A stretch of DNA of 64,000 nt from Litsea cubeba (GCA_012931725.1 CM022945.1:153674766-153738765), one strand, 5' to 3'; positions 12,010-24,428 are shown, counted from the stretch's first letter. Numbers and translations: made by a program. Notes: a model not told the origin generated them from the letters alone.

Positions 12010-13911
12010 AGGGACTTTTGTCACCTTGTAGTGGTGGCCGGTGCAGTTCGCAGAGTTTTCTCTCTTTCTTTCTCTGGGTTTTCTGTGCTTGGAAGCTGAT
12101 CTGATTCTGATCTCTAGGAGTTGTTTGATTTTTTCTGATCTGGATTTCTTTGGAGTGTTCTCCTATTTATAGGCTCTTGGTGGCCATTTAGGAAGTTTAT
12201 GGGCTTTAATCGTCATTAAACCGCATAATGGGAGGAGTTACAAGGTTTTATTCCTTTATTTCGTAACCCCTGGGCCTTGGCTTCTGATTGGCCGGTGTAG
12301 ATTGAGGGCATTTAATCGCCTTCAATCGCTATGATGGGAGGAGTTTCATGGGTTAAATGCCATGAATCAATTGACTTGTAACTCCCGGATGCTTGCTTCT
12401 GATTGGGCCGTCCAAAGAAATGAATTAATGATTGCAATAAAGCTAGCCAATTAATTGCATTAAGTGGTCGCCGAGCAGTTGAAGAGTCTTGGGCCGTGCC
12501 GCGTCTTTTGGGATTCTTCGGGCGATGATCATCGATGGATCTTCATGTAGATCGACATCGGATGAACATGTAACTTTAGGTATTGGTTGCCAACAACAGG
12601 TCGGTGCCATCTTTTCTGTCGATTTCTCGATCGGTCGGGTAGAAAGCACACTTTTTTGGTTGACTGGTTGGCGATTAATGTTGATTTTGATACTCTTGAT
12701 GATTGACCTGTGATTTTGACGGATGTCAAAGGATTTGGCACCTCAAAAGTATGAATTTTGAAAAATTCCTGGAGTTGGAAGCTTCGAATCGCGAAAAATG
12801 ATGAAAAACGGGCTTTCCGGGGTGAACCCGGTGATTCCGGGCCCCATGGTCGCCGGCGACCATTGGCCAGGGTCGCAGGGGTCTGCGACTTTGGGGGGAT
12901 TACCCCTTTTGGTCCCCGTTTTGTGGCCGTTTTTTATGTTTTTCGATTCTTTTTTCTTCTGTATTTTTTTTATTTTTAATCATTTATTGGCCAGATTTTC
13001 CTGCAGAGAACTTGACGAGAATCCTTGCATTTTGGAGTGCAAAGGTTCCAATTTTTTGAGAAAGCCGAAGACTTTGTCGCGTAGAGCTGCCGATTTTCCG
13101 TCAGAAGCTGAAACTAGGTCAAACGGTGTCAGAATGACCTGAAATTTGGGGTGAAGCCTTCTGAGCAATAAATAAGACCAACCATAGGCCTTTGTTTGCG
13201 TTTTGACGCCGTTTGGGGTCATATCGCCAGTAGACTTAATTTTGTCGCGATGAAGATGTGTTGCCTCGATGTATGGTCAACCGATGTCCGATTGACTTGA
13301 AATTTGACAGTGAACCTATTGGAGTCATTTTAAGATTATCCACAGGCCCTGTATTGGAAACCATGGTCCCGGGAAGCTTCGCTGCCGAGAGGCCTGATTT
13401 GGCTTCCGAGCGTCAAAGTTTGGTCAAATGTTGTCGAAATGACCTGAAACTTGACGTGTAGCCCTTTGTAAGCATTTTGAAGACGTCCATATGCTTTTTT
13501 TGATGAGTGATGGCCTCAGTGGTTCTCGCCGCCGAGAGGCTTGACTTAGCTGTTTGAGGGTTGATGGAGGGTCAAACGTTGTCGGTTTGACTTGGAACTT
13601 GACGTGGAGCCTTTTGGATGTATTTTGAGACCATCCACAGCCTCTGATCGAAGATTTGGTGTCTCCGATACTTTCGCCGCTGGGAGCTCCTTTTCAGCTG
13701 CCGGAGAAGCGAAGTTAGGCCAAATGATTTTGAAATGGCCCGAAACTTCTTGCGTACTCCTCTTTTGACTATCATGAAGGATCTTGCGGTTTTTGTTTGA
13801 TTCTGACAAGATTTGATTTTTTGAAAGTAGCATTGCCTATCTATGGTAGGCTGCGACTTCATGTAGCTTTTTGGATCTTGAAGAGGCAAAGTGACATTTT
13901 TGGTGTCAACA
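12010..13911 (-). repeat. Family A copy A1: partial LTR
   Basis: Reverse-complement match to the first ~1.9 kb of the LTR at 15811. It begins on the minus strand with TGTTGACACC (13902-13911), carries all five ~148-bp U3 units (landmarks near 13743, 13578, 13440, 13282 and 13136), and stops at TCCCTTGG next to 12010. The last ~0.7 kb is lost. Just outside its start are GTGAC (13912-13916) and the disrupted RT gene of element F, so A1 inserted into F. Open frames on either strand here are noncoding LTR sequence. Confidence 0.85.
12163..12171 (-). promoter_or_regulatory. TATA box of the A1 LTR
   Basis: The minus strand reads TATAAATAG within CCTATAAATAGG, at the same LTR position as 17550-17558 and 37218-37226. 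It marks the U3/R transition. Function in this truncated LTR is unknown. Confidence 0.6.
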
Positions 13912-15810
13912 GTGACCAAGTTTCCCAAGAATTTACCGGAGCTGACACCAAAAGCACACTTCGAGGCATTCAGCTTGAGCTTGAACCTCTTGAGGATGTC
14001 AAATACTTGACGTAGGTCTGCCAAGTGGTCTTGCAACCTTTTAGACTTAACAACCATGTCATCAATGTATACCTCTATAGTCCTGCCGAGCTGGGCATGG
14101 ACATTTTGGTGACCAATCTTTGGTAGGTCGCCCCTGCATTTTTTAACCCAAAGGGCATCACTTTGTAGCATTAGATGTCTCTAGGTGTTATGAACGCAGT
14201 CTTCTCTTTGTCAGGCCCATACATCAGTATTTGATAGTAACCTCGGAAGGTATCGAGGAAACTCATCCTGTCGTGACCGGCGGTGGCGTCGATCATTTGG
14301 TCGATCTTCGGGAGTGGAAACCAGTCTTTTGGACATACCTTGTTGAGGTCGGTGAAGTCTACGCAGACTCTCCACTTCCTAGTCTTCTTCTTGTCCACCA
14401 CCGTGTTTGCCAGCCAGTTCGGATATTGGACTTTCCTGATTGCTTTGGCCTCTACTAGCTTCTCGACCTCCTCGATCACGGCTTCTATCTGCGGCACCCC
14501 TGTTTTGCGAGCTTTCTGGACAACAGGTTTGTGTTTGGGGTCCACATTAAGTTTGTGGCACATGACCTTGGGGTCGATGCCAAGCATCTCGTAAGGGGTC
14601 CAAGCGAAGACTTTTTTGTTTTGTAACAAGAAGTCTAGGAGCTCGGCCCTCTCTGGTTCGGCGAGCTGGCTCTCGAGCAGGAAATATCTCTCAGGATCAT
14701 TGGGTTCGATCCTGATCTCGGTTCGGTCTTCGATGCTCTTCTGTTTGGGATCCCGGCCGACTTTGTCCAGCTCTGCTTCCAGCTCGGCCATGTGTACCTG
14801 CTTTGGCTCCTCCTCGCCAGGTACGACGGCCATCAGGTATTGCTTGGCCATCTGCTAGTCGCCTCCGACCGTAATTACCTCAACTCGGCCGTCCTTGTTT
14901 TCCAAGGGAAATTTGAGCTTTTGGTGGTGAGTGGAAGGGACAGCTTCCTTGTTGTGCAGCCAGGTCCTCCCCATTATGGCATTGTATGGGGATGACGCAT
15001 CCACCACAAGGAAATCGGCCATTATAGAGGCACCTTCGATTTGGACTTTCAGGGAGACCTTCCCTTTGGGGTACATGGGCTTGGCGCTAAAACCCACTAG
15101 GGGAGTTCGCGCCTCCTGCACGTCTTCTTCTCTAAGGCCCATCTTCTTAAAACAGTCAAAGTAGAAGATCTTGAACGAGCAGCCGGGGTCGACGAGGATC
15201 CTCTGTACTTTGCAGTTCTTCAGCTTCAAAGTTATGATCAACGGATCGTTGTGGGGGAGCTGGACTCCTTCCAGATCCTTCTCTTAGTACTAGATTTTCG
15301 GTATTTCTTTCCGAGCTTTCTTGGAGGCTGGTCCAAACTCAGCCATCATCAACTGCTTGCCGTATGAAACCCTCCTGGCCTCCGCACGAGCCTGGTTACT
15401 CCTTTGGGGGGTGGGAGCTAGGTGAATGACGTTGATGATTCTCTCCGACTCATCGCTCTCCTGATCTTTGTCATCTTGGCATTGAGCTCGGTTATTATTC
15501 ACGTTTTATCCTTCTTTGATATAGTCATTCAAGTGCCCGTCCTTGACAAGTTTTTTTCTCAAGGTGTGACTTGAGGGACATGCAGTCTTCGGTCCTGTGC
15601 CCATTCTGCTTGTGGTAGGCACAAAACTTACTCTGGTCGTAGGTGGATGGATCACCCTTCATGGGCTGCAGCCAACTGAAGTATGGTTGCGTCTTGATGA
15701 TGTTGAGGAGCCTATAGATTGGCTCTTTGAAGATCATGTTGACAGCCTTGAAGGCGGTGACGGCCGACTGATCTTCTCTGGCATAGTGAGCCTTCTTGAA
15801 CTTCTTGCCG
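13912..15810 (-). pseudogene. Element F: Tat-like gag-protease-RT fragment
   Basis: A Ty3/Gypsy fragment unlike family A. On the minus strand: the gag C-terminus with a CAYHKQNGHRTEDC finger (about 15600-15650), typical of the Tat lineage; an aspartic protease with LVDPGCSFKIFY (about 15180-15205) and a GRTWLH block; then RT with VCVDFTDLNKVCPKDWFPLP (about 14330-14390), TAFITP, VMPFG and YIDDMVVKSK (about 14040-14075). Lesions: a TAA after ITPRDI at about 14171, a frame shift just beyond it, and breaks between gag, protease and RT. RT is cut at 13911 by the A1 LTR and gag at 15810 by the A2 LTR. F is the oldest host element in the nest; its N-terminal gag, RNase H and integrase are not found in the window. 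Confidence 0.8.
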
Positions 15811-15968
15811 TGTTGACACCAAAAATGTCACTTTGCCTCTTCAAGATCTAAAGAGCTACATGAAGTCGCAACCTGCCATAAATAGGCAATGCTACTTCCA
15901 AAAAATCAAATCTTGTCAGAATCAAACAAAAACTGCAAGATCCTTCAAGACAGCCAAAAGAGGAGTAC

Positions 15969-16720
15969 ACAAGAAGTTTCGGGCCATTTCAAAATCATTT
16001 GGCCTAACTTCGCTTCTCCGACAGCCGAAAAGGAGCTCTCGGCGGCAAAAGCATCGGAGACACCAAATCTTCGATCAGAGCTGATGGATGGTCTCAAAAT
16101 ACATCCGAAAGGCTCCACGTCAAGTTTCGAGTCAAACCAACAACGTTTGACCCTACATCAACCCGCAAACAGCTAAATCAAGCCTCTCGGCAGCAAGAAC
16201 CGCCGAGGCCATCACTCATCAGATAGAGCACATGGACGGCTTTAAAATGCTTACAAGGGGCTGCACGTCAAATTTCAGGTCATTTCGACAACATTTGACC
16301 ATAGTTTGATGCTCGGAAGCCAAATCAGGCCTCTCGGCGGCAAAGCTCTCCGGGACCTTGGTTTCCAAGACAGAGCCTATGGATCATCTTAAAATGACTC
16401 CAATGGGTTCCCTGTCAAATTTCAAGTTAATCGGACATCGGTTGACCGCACATCAAACCGCGACATCTTCATCGCGACAAAAGCGAGTCTACTATTGATA
16501 GAACCCCAAACGGCTTCAAAACTCAAACAAAAGCCTATGGTTGGTCTTATTTATTGCTCAGGAGGCTTCACACCAAATTTCAGGTCATTCCGACATCGTT
16601 TGACCCAGTTTCAGCTTCTGACGGAAAATCGGCAGCTCTGCGCGACAAAGTCTTCGGCTTTCTCAAGAAATTGGAAACTTTGCAAAATAAAATGCAAGGA
16701 TTCTCATCAGGTTTCCTACA
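15969..16720 (+). repeat. Five degenerate ~148-bp tandem units in LTR1 U3
   Basis: Each unit opens with a variant of TCAAATTTCAGGTCATTCCG followed by ACATCGTTTGACC, and several contain CTCTCGGCGGCAAA. Landmarks near 15969, 16118, 16263, 16409 and 16567 give spacings of 149, 145, 146 and 158 bp. The A1 LTR also has five units. LTR2 keeps only three (35917, 36067, 36225). Confidence 0.75.
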
Positions 16721-17549
16721 GAGAAATCAGCCTAATAAATGGTCAAAATTGTCACGGAAAAATACAGAAGAAAAAAGAATAAAAAAACAGCAAAAACGGA
16801 CACAAAACGGGACAAAAAGGGGAAAAAGCCCCCTGCGACCCTGGCCCAGGGTCGCAGGCCCCTGCAACCCTGGAGCTCGGGATCGCCGGGAAGGCCCCGG
16901 AAACCCCGGTTTTCAGCGTTTTTTCACGATTCGAAGCATCCAGCCTCTGGTAATTTCCAAAACTCATACTTTTGAGACACCAAATCCTCTGACATCCGTC
17001 AAAAACACGGGTCAATCATCAAAAGTATCGAAAACAACATTGATCGCCACTCGGTCAACCAAAAAAAGAGTGCTTTCTACCCGACCGATCGAGAAATCGA
17101 CAGGACAGATAGCACTGACCCGCTGTTGGCAACCAACACCTGAAGTCACATGGTCATCCGATGTCGATCTACATGAAGATCCATCGATGATCATTACCAG
17201 AAGAATCCCAAAAGACGCGGCACGGCCCGCGACTCTTCAACTGCTCGGCTACCACTTAAAGCGATTAATTGACTAGCTTTATTACAGTCATTAATCCATT
17301 TCTTTGGATGGACCAATCAGAAGCAAGCATCCGAGAGTTACAAGTCAAGAGATTCATGGTATTTAACCGATGAAACTCCTCCCATCATGGCGATTAAAGG
17401 CGATTAAATGCCCTCAATCTCCTCCGGCCAATCAGAAGCCAAGAAAAAAGGAGTTACAAAATAAAGATTTAAATCCTGTAACTCCTCCCATTATGCGGCT
17501 TAATGACAATAAAAGCCCATAAACCCTCCTAAATGTCTACCTAAAAGCC

Positions 17550-17558
17550 TATAAATAG
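17550..17558 (+). promoter_or_regulatory. TATA box of LTR1
   Basis: TATAAATAG inside CCTATAAATAGGAG, conserved in all three family A LTRs. Transcription would start about 30 bp downstream, near 17580, which fits a U3 of about 1.75 kb. Confidence 0.65.
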
Positions 17559-18054
17559 GAGAGCTCTCGAAGAAGAAAGAGATCGGAGAAAAATCACAGA
17601 TAGAGACACAGACAAAGCATAGAAATTCAGAGAAGGAAAAGAGAGAAAACTCTGCGGAAGTCCTACACGGACCACCGCTACAAGGTGACAAAAGTCCCTT
17701 GGGGGTACCCCCCCCCCCCAAGGTCCTTGTCTTCTCCTTCTGCCTCCAATGGCTTAGATGTGGCTTTTCGGCCCGTCTACTCGGTTTTTTATTGGACATA
17801 GGACCTCCTTTTGGTCTTTGTCCTCTAAAAACCTGAGGTTATAGCCAAGCCAACCGAATCAATAGCATCCACTGTTCTCATCTGCATGGATGATGGCGAA
17901 GCCCACATATGGCTTGCGACCGTCAATCTAAACGGGTCCCCCACAATCTCCTGAGAAGTTAGATCCTCCTTTTCTTGCTTTTCATTGTAGTTTGTATTTT
18001 TTCAAAAGAGATAAAAATCACAACTCTTGTCTTTCATTATTGATAAGGATTGTA

Positions 18055-18113
18055 AATCGGCTATAAACGCCAAAATCGGCTATAAACGCCAAAATCGGCT
18101 ATAAATGCCAAAA
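18055..18113 (+). repeat. LTR minirepeat CGGCTATAAACGCCAAAAT (3 copies)
   Basis: Three copies of a ~19-bp unit ending with a variant GGCTATAAATGCC. LTR2 has four copies at about 37724-37790. A related motif is amplified in the internal region at 29755-30080. Confidence 0.8.
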
Positions 18114-18390
18114 AAAAATCGCCTTTCACGGCAAACCAAGAAAAATGTCTCTTTTCTTAAATATATGTGCAATGGAAAACTTGAAAAAAGTTGATTTCTT
18201 TTTTACTTGCGAAGGTTGATCTCCGGATAACCACTTGCAATTCCGAGTAAAATTGAAAATCTGGCACACCCACACAACAAAAATGTTGATGCGCGCCTCT
18301 GCCCCCCCCCGGTTACGAAAGGGTCGGACCCAACAGACTCCCACGTCCGCCGACCTCGGTAGAACCGAGCAGGAGCGCGGTCCATCAAGC

Positions 18391-18410
18391 TGGCTCCACC
18401 CGGTGGGACC
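18391..18410 (+). promoter_or_regulatory. Candidate primer-binding site of A2
   Basis: TGGCTCCACCCGGTGGGACC lies three bases after the LTR end. The A3 copy has TGGCACACCCGGTGGGACTC at 57235. TGG plus a GC-rich 18-mer at this position fits a tRNA 3' end. I could not assign the tRNA; it is not the iMet type used by elements C and D. Confidence 0.55.
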
Positions 18411-20011
18411 CGTTTATTTGAGAACACGATGCTAGAAATGAAATATTTGCATATCATATATTTTGCTATATGCTTATATTTCTTTTCTCGATTCCTTCGC
18501 TACTTTATAATCGGTGGCCTATGTTGGATTCCGCATCTAAAAAAATCAGATTAGATTTTTGGAAATTTCTAATTCTTTGAATTTATTTCCGTCCTTTCTC
18601 TTTTCAAAAAAAAAAACAAAAAATCAGATTTCTCATTTTGGATTCAAAATTGAGAAACATTGATCCGTTCCTATCGTTCATCGCGCTTGCAGAAATGTTG
18701 AGCCTGTTCGACTAAGGTTTTGGGCCATCGTTTCTCTTCGATGAGTTCATTAAAGATCTAAAAAATATATATATAATAAAAAAATAAAAAAATTAGATTT
18801 CTCATTTTAGATTCAAAATTGAGAAACCTTGATCCGTTCCTATCGTTCATCGCGCTTGTAGAAATGTTGAGCCTGTTCGACTAAGGTTTTGGGCCATCGT
18901 TTCTCTTCGAAGAGTTCATTAAAAATAAAAAAAATATATATATATATAAACAAAAAAAAGACATAGACCACTAAGGTTAAACCAACTGTGTTCTTTGATC
19001 ATGGTTGATTCAAAGAAAAGCCTTGTCCAGAGTGTGGAGACAGCTTGACTGTTCTAGGCAAGGGTCCTCCAAACGGGTTCATTAAGTAATCCTACCTTAC
19101 CTGGGGGCAATTCTATCAATCAAGATTTCATAAGACCGGGTTAGGAGGCCTATGTGTACTCTCTCGTCTTTTAAATAAAATTTTTTAAATAAAATTTTTA
19201 AAAAATAAAAATTTTAAAATAAAAAATAAAAAAAAAATTTCAAAAAAAAAATCTAAAAAAAAAAAAAAAAAAATAAAAAAAATAAAAAAAAGATTTAAAA
19301 AAAAAATCTTCAAAATCTTCAAAAAAAAAAACTTCCGTCATTTTGGGTTTATATTGGAGAAATCTTGGTCTTCTCCTTTCTGAGCACTGGCGCTCGCAGA
19401 AATCGCTGAGCCCATGTTCAGATTGGAGTGCCTTTTGCTCTCTTTGATGAACCCGATATTGGCCTTTCAAAAAAAAAAAACTCATCATTTTTAAATTCAG
19501 ATTCGAGAAATTATGGTTCACTTCTTTCTGAGCACTGGCGCTCGCGGAAATCGCTGAGCCCGTGTTCAGATTGGAATACCATCTGCTCTCTTTGATGAAT
19601 CCAATCTTGACCCTTCAAAACAGAGAATCTCATCTCATGGATGCGGTCTCAAAACATTTGTGTCTAGCGGTACTAGTACGCCCTTTCAGGGTCTACTGTA
19701 TTGCGACCGGCACATCTGTAACTCCAAACTTTATATTCTTCTTATCTCGAGCAAGCTTTGCTTCTCGATAAGTCGAATTTAAGTTCACAATTGCTTCTAG
19801 CAGTCACTGGGACGCTCATTCTTGGCTTACCATACCTGCGATCAGAACAATTGTACCCTCTATGGCATTTTGCCTTCCTCATATTGCTTGGGTCATCTCC
19901 CTCGAGCAATTTGAAAAGACGAAACCATAGAACTTCCCATTTATGATCATTATATTCTTGTGATTACTAATGGATGTAGTCTTGTTTCAGAAATTTTCGA
20001 AATAACTAACA
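18411..20011 (+). other. A2 untranslated leader
   Basis: About 1.6 kb without a coding region. It contains two copies of the hairpin leader repeat (18627-18955), the conserved block 18960-19165, a long A-rich tract (19165-19330) and two diverged leader modules (about 19330-19620) each with GAGCACTGGCGCTCGC. Just before the gag start is CTTGTTTCAG (19981-19990), preceded by TTACTAATGG, which looks like a plant branch point and 3' splice site. The same signal is kept in A3. Confidence 0.7.
18627..18955 (+). repeat. A2 leader repeat, 2 copies, ~178 bp with internal hairpin
   Basis: Copies begin near 18627 and 18805. Each opens with GATTTCTCATTTT...AAAATTGAGAAAC, an inverted repeat, and continues with CCGTTCCTATCGTTCATCGC and CGACTAAGGTTTTGGGCCAT, then an AT-rich spacer. 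A3 has four copies and A1 one. Confidence 0.85.
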
Positions 20012-21774
20012 ATGGCAGCATCGCTTACCATTACCTTCGATGAGAACAAGCACCAAATCATGCTTCAACATAAGCAAACTGCGCGCACCTACAAGCGCCC
20101 CATCAGTTGCCGAAGTGTCAACTCCCTCGGCAACTCTCTGAGCTCCGGGTCGACCTCGACTCCCCGGACTATCGTCTTTGGGACGCTGGGACCATTCCCA
20201 CTTCCCGAGGAACAAACTGCTCCCTCCAAGAAGCAGAAACTCGCCTCTCAACGTCCCCAAGACCTTCACCAAAACAAAGAAGGTCCCAAACATCCACTAA
20301 GCCAACATTCCTGGCCCCACTCAAGGAGAACCAGTTCTACCCTCTTGCTTACATGAAAAAGGAGAGACCCATCTCCAACCTGACTTCCAAGTCATCCCAG
20401 CATGAGCCGGCTTGTTCCTACAAGCCCAAAATCAGATCATGCATCACAAGGCCTCTACAAGCACCTACTAAGGCCTACAAACCTGCAGTTCGACCCTTCA
20501 TCTCTATAGGGGCCGAACTCCAAAAATTCAAAGCTTCGCTGCAACAGGCGAAGGACAGGGTTCGCATCCTGTCCTTGCCCAGCTGCAAAGAAGACAGGCT
20601 CGGCTGCTGCGCCAGAGGGAGCACATCCTTCATCGTCAAAGCCCAGCCAGAGCTGACCGAAGCTCAAATTGCTCGTCATACCGGCAAAAGAGACTAGAGA
20701 AGCAAAGGACCCAGCCTCCTACACTTCAAGTCTCTCCCAAATGGGTCAAAAAAGAAAGACCCAACCAAGTTGCTGCCATCCTATGGTTGGAAAAACCAGA
20801 AGGCGCCAAAAGTTAGCAACAAAAATCCATGTCCGACGTCCGATGACCCGCAGCGTCTCCAGGACAAGAAGACATTCAGAAGATCCCCTGCTCCTTCAAG
20901 CAAAGGACAGCAGAGTGATCCTTCCTCAAGCTCTTCCTCAAAAAGAATGAGCCCCAGCTCAGTCACCAGGACAGTTTCTTCGTTCGAATCACGAAGGATA
21001 AATGTCTTAGCTACAAATTCTGAGCCACCACCCCGCAATCCACCTCCAGAAGATGTGATCACCCGCATCCAGCAGTTGGAACAAGGCCAGCAGAGGATTG
21101 AAACTCTGATGGAAAACCTTCTCATCGCCTTCCAAAATCAGGCGAACAATGAACCTCCTCTGAATCATCAAGACGATGAGGTAAATGGAGAAGAAAATGA
21201 GTCACGCGCCCTTACTAAAAAGGACGTAGACAGTATCCTCGCCAAAGCAAAAGAAGAGGATATACTCAAGGAGCATGGGATCAAGCCACCATATCCCTTA
21301 TGGATGGACTCGGTCCCGTTCCCCACCAGATTTAAGCATCCTACTCTCCAAACATATACGGGGAAAGGATCAGCCAGACAGCACGTCATCCACTTCAAGA
21401 TCCTGACGGGAGCTATCGCGGATCAAGATGTACTCAAGATCCGCCTCTTTGTAAGTACCCTAAAAGGTACGGCCTTCGATTGGTACTCCACTCTGCCGGA
21501 GGACTCAATCCAAAATTGGGCCATGCTAGAGACACGCTTCCTGACTCACTTCAAAGGTGAGGATCACCCCGCTACTATGGCTCAGCTGTGCAGCCTAAAA
21601 CAGGGGGAGAATGAATCAACATATGACTTCATTCACAAGTGGAAAGCAATGGCATACAAATGCTCTGATGTATTGCCACAAGCGTCGCTAGTCGACATTT
21701 GCCGAAACAACATGAGAGCCAGAATCCGCTCCATGATCATCGGCAACAATCAAAAAACCTGGGAGAACTCCTAG
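20012..21774 (+). pseudogene. A2 gag, N-terminal part
   Basis: Start MAASLTITFDENKHQ, shared with A1 (9747) and A3 (59225). The N-terminal ~250 residues are basic and Ser/Pro-rich without a known domain; the Retrotrans_gag-like domain follows at about 21290-21560 (motifs FKILTGAIADQD, GTAFDWYSTLPED, FLTHFKGEDHPA). Gag would build the cytoplasmic particle that packages element RNA. Compared with A3, A2 lacks ~105 bp near 20253 and 19 bp near 20676 (between two CGTC repeats), each breaking the frame. Another shift near 21750 separates this part from the next. The N-terminal region is unusually long for a plant Gag. Confidence 0.8.
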
Positions 21775-24428
21775 AAGCTTCCATGGAAGCTGAAACGGTG
21801 ATTAAAGACCTCAACAGTCAGAAATCATCAAGAAAAGAGCCAACCGCCATTGCAACCTCTAAACCAAAGAAAAAAGAGGTCCTCAATGTGCAGACCAAGT
21901 CAGCTCCTCAGCCACCAAAGAAAGCTGAAAATAAAGTTGCTGGTAAGAGACCTGAACTCTCAGATGCCTTCAAAGAACGAGTAGAGAAGAAATACCCGTT
22001 TGATGAAGATGTTGATGAAATCTTCGGGCCTCTTGTGGCAAACGGCAAGCTCACCTTGCCTGAACCAAAAAGACCGGGTGATGTTGGCAAAACCACCGAT
22101 CCTCGGTACTGTCCATACCACCAGATGATCTCGCATCCTCTCAATCAATGCTTCGTTGTGAGGGAGAAAATAAACGAGATGTGGAAAAATGGAGTCATCA
22201 TCTCTGACAAAAACTATGGGCCTGCCTCCGTCAACATGGTGACATGTGGACAAACGTCAAAATCACCGAAGAAAAAGATCACTACTTCCTTCAAGGTGAT
22301 AAACTCAATCCAAGCGTCCGAGGAACTGGTTCCTTACCCGACACCAGACGGACAACCGATATGGGTACATCCCGATCTCCTGGAAGATGAAAATTGGGAG
22401 GTCGTGAAAACAAAGCCTACAGCTCAACAGCGAAGGCAGGCTAGGAAACATCTCCTCAAGCTTAAATGGCAAGAGAAGACCCAGCCAAAAGAAGAGGTCA
22501 AAGAAAAGGCAGAGGCTTCCTCTACCGTTTCACTGGAGGCAACAAAAATATCCCTTCCAGAGACTTCAAAGGGGGTAAGAAAATTCACTCTCAGTGATTT
22601 CATGCCACCTCAATTCAAAGAAACCATGCAGGAGGCATCATACTCTTGCAATTCGGTAGTTGGATTCTCCATTGATGGATACGAGTCCAGCGACACCGAT
22701 GATGGATTCGAATCCAACTACACAGACGAGTGGGAGGAGTCCCTTGAAACAGGAGAATATCTCTCCGATGAAGAATGGGTTCCTGAGTCTCATCTTATGC
22801 CAGTAATCTGGTATAACCCCCTACAGCCACAAGGATCCTGGTCTGATGATGAAGAAGACCAAGAGGCTGTACAAGAAAATGCTGCTGACTCAGCACCTCT
22901 CATTACTCCAGTGGAAATCAACCACGTTGAGCCACAAAGAGTTGATGAAGAAGAAGATCCGGCTCCCATGCCTGATCTTGAAAAATATGCAAGGATCTTG
23001 CAACGACTCGCTCTAGAACAAGAGCAAGACCGCGTCAACGAGCCTCCTCGCAATCCAGAGCCTGAAGTCCCTGAAGACCATCAGGTACATCCTCCCTTAA
23101 CTCCTGAAAATGGAGAAAATTGCTGGATAGACGATCCTCTTACATCCGAGGATGAGTCTGACTCCGATCAGGCGACGTCTCCCGTCAGAGCTTCCTGTAA
23201 TGTGATAATTCGGGATTATAGCTCTTCCGAAGCATCGTCTGATGAGAGCACTTACACTCCGGCGACGCCTAGCAATGTATCTTCTGGAGCCACCTCGTCT
23301 CACGTGACTTTCACTGAGATGACACCCTCTCAGGTTTCTTCTCCTGAGACTGTGACTTCAAAGTTCACACCCTTCCTGACTGAAGAATTCCCAGCTATTG
23401 ATGCTTGGGATGATGAATTAGTCAATGAAGAAGAAAGGTTGCTGGATGTTGTTCAGGACTTGTTCCCGGAAAATGCTCTGTGCAACACGATCACTGAGGA
23501 TGGCAACTCTGCTGCTGATTCATCCTCAGCAAATGAAAAACGACGGCGTCTTGATCCTGAAGACAATCTTCCAAACGAAGACCCTTCTCAAGAAGCTCTC
23601 GAAGTTGGTAGAGGCACCCGCTCTGGCCGGGACTACCACAAAAATTACAACCAATCTTCCTTTACATATGTAAATCCTTCGGGAAAAGATGTTGTAAGCG
23701 CCCCTAGTAGCAACAATGATGAACATGCAGGCCCTAAGGAGGCTTTCAAGTATGACTTGATTGAACACTTTAAGCACATACCTGCACGTCTGCACATCCT
23801 AGATTTGTTGCGAATGTCTCCGCACACTCGTGATAATCTCATCTCGGAATTACAAAAGCTAAATGAGGATGTCGACAAACATGCCCCGCAAGTCCTCCAA
23901 ATTGAAATGGATTACCGGGTCAAAAACTCAGAAGCCTCCTCAAAGGGAGAAAAGAAGAAAACTGAGGGATCATGCATTGAATGCCTCTCGGTTAAAAAAG
24001 CAGCCAGTACAACCATCGCCTTCACAAAGGATGACTTCCTACTTGGCGAAACCAGGCATAACCGACCCCTGTATTTCACAGGGTATATCAATGAAATGCC
24101 TATGCACAGAGTTCAGATCGACCCAGGTTCTGCACTCAACCTCATCTCCACATCGGCTCTCGAAGAGTTGGGCATCCCACCCAGCAAGCTTAGCCACACA
24201 TCTGTATCTATCTTTGGATACGATAGGAGTACTCAAAGGCCTATCGGCAAAATCAGGTTCAAGTTGCAAATCGGTGATCTTATCTCTGAGGTTACTGTGT
24301 ATGCAATAAAAACCCCTTCATGCTACAACATCCTTCTCGGACGCCCTTGGATCCACGAGAATGGTGTTGTCCCTTCAACTCTACATCAATGCATCAAGTT
24401 TATTGGCGACGACGGCATGATACATTGA
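21775..24428 (+). pseudogene. A2 gag C-terminus and aspartic protease
   Basis: An open frame of about 880 codons continuing gag. It contains a CCHC-type finger, CPYHQMISHPLNQC (about 22110-22150), of the spacing usual in Tat elements; a long Glu/Asp/Ser/Pro-rich linker (22640-23640); and a retropepsin-like protease with DPGSALNLIS (catalytic Asp codon 24120-24122) and a LLGRPWIHENG block (about 24330-24365). The protease would cleave the polyprotein in particles. The frame stops at TGA 24426-24428, where A1 has CGA, so this is a nonsense C-to-T change at a CpG. The acidic linker is far longer than in most Gypsy polyproteins. Confidence 0.85.

Larger units (their letters stand above)
15811..18387 (+). 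repeat. Family A LTR1 (5' LTR of A2)
   Basis: Starts TGTTGACACC and ends GGTCCATCA just before the PBS-like site; about 2577 bp. Contents in order: five degenerate ~148-bp U3 units (15969-16720), a GC-rich block with 'GCGACCCTGG' and 'CCGGAAACCCCGG' (16830-16915), a TATA box (17550), a C-run (17711-17719), a minirepeat cluster (18055-18113) and the U5 end. It matches LTR2 except for loss of two U3 units there, and it matches the A1 LTR on the minus strand. Open frames such as 16554-17276 are chance. Confidence 0.85.

Noticed and set aside
13572..14171. A 199-codon protein
   Set aside because: Chance fusion of element F RT with the A1 LTR across the insertion junction at 13911/13912.
16554..17276. 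240-codon open frame
   Set aside because: Lies wholly in the family A LTR; its equivalent in LTR2 is shifted and no domain is seen.
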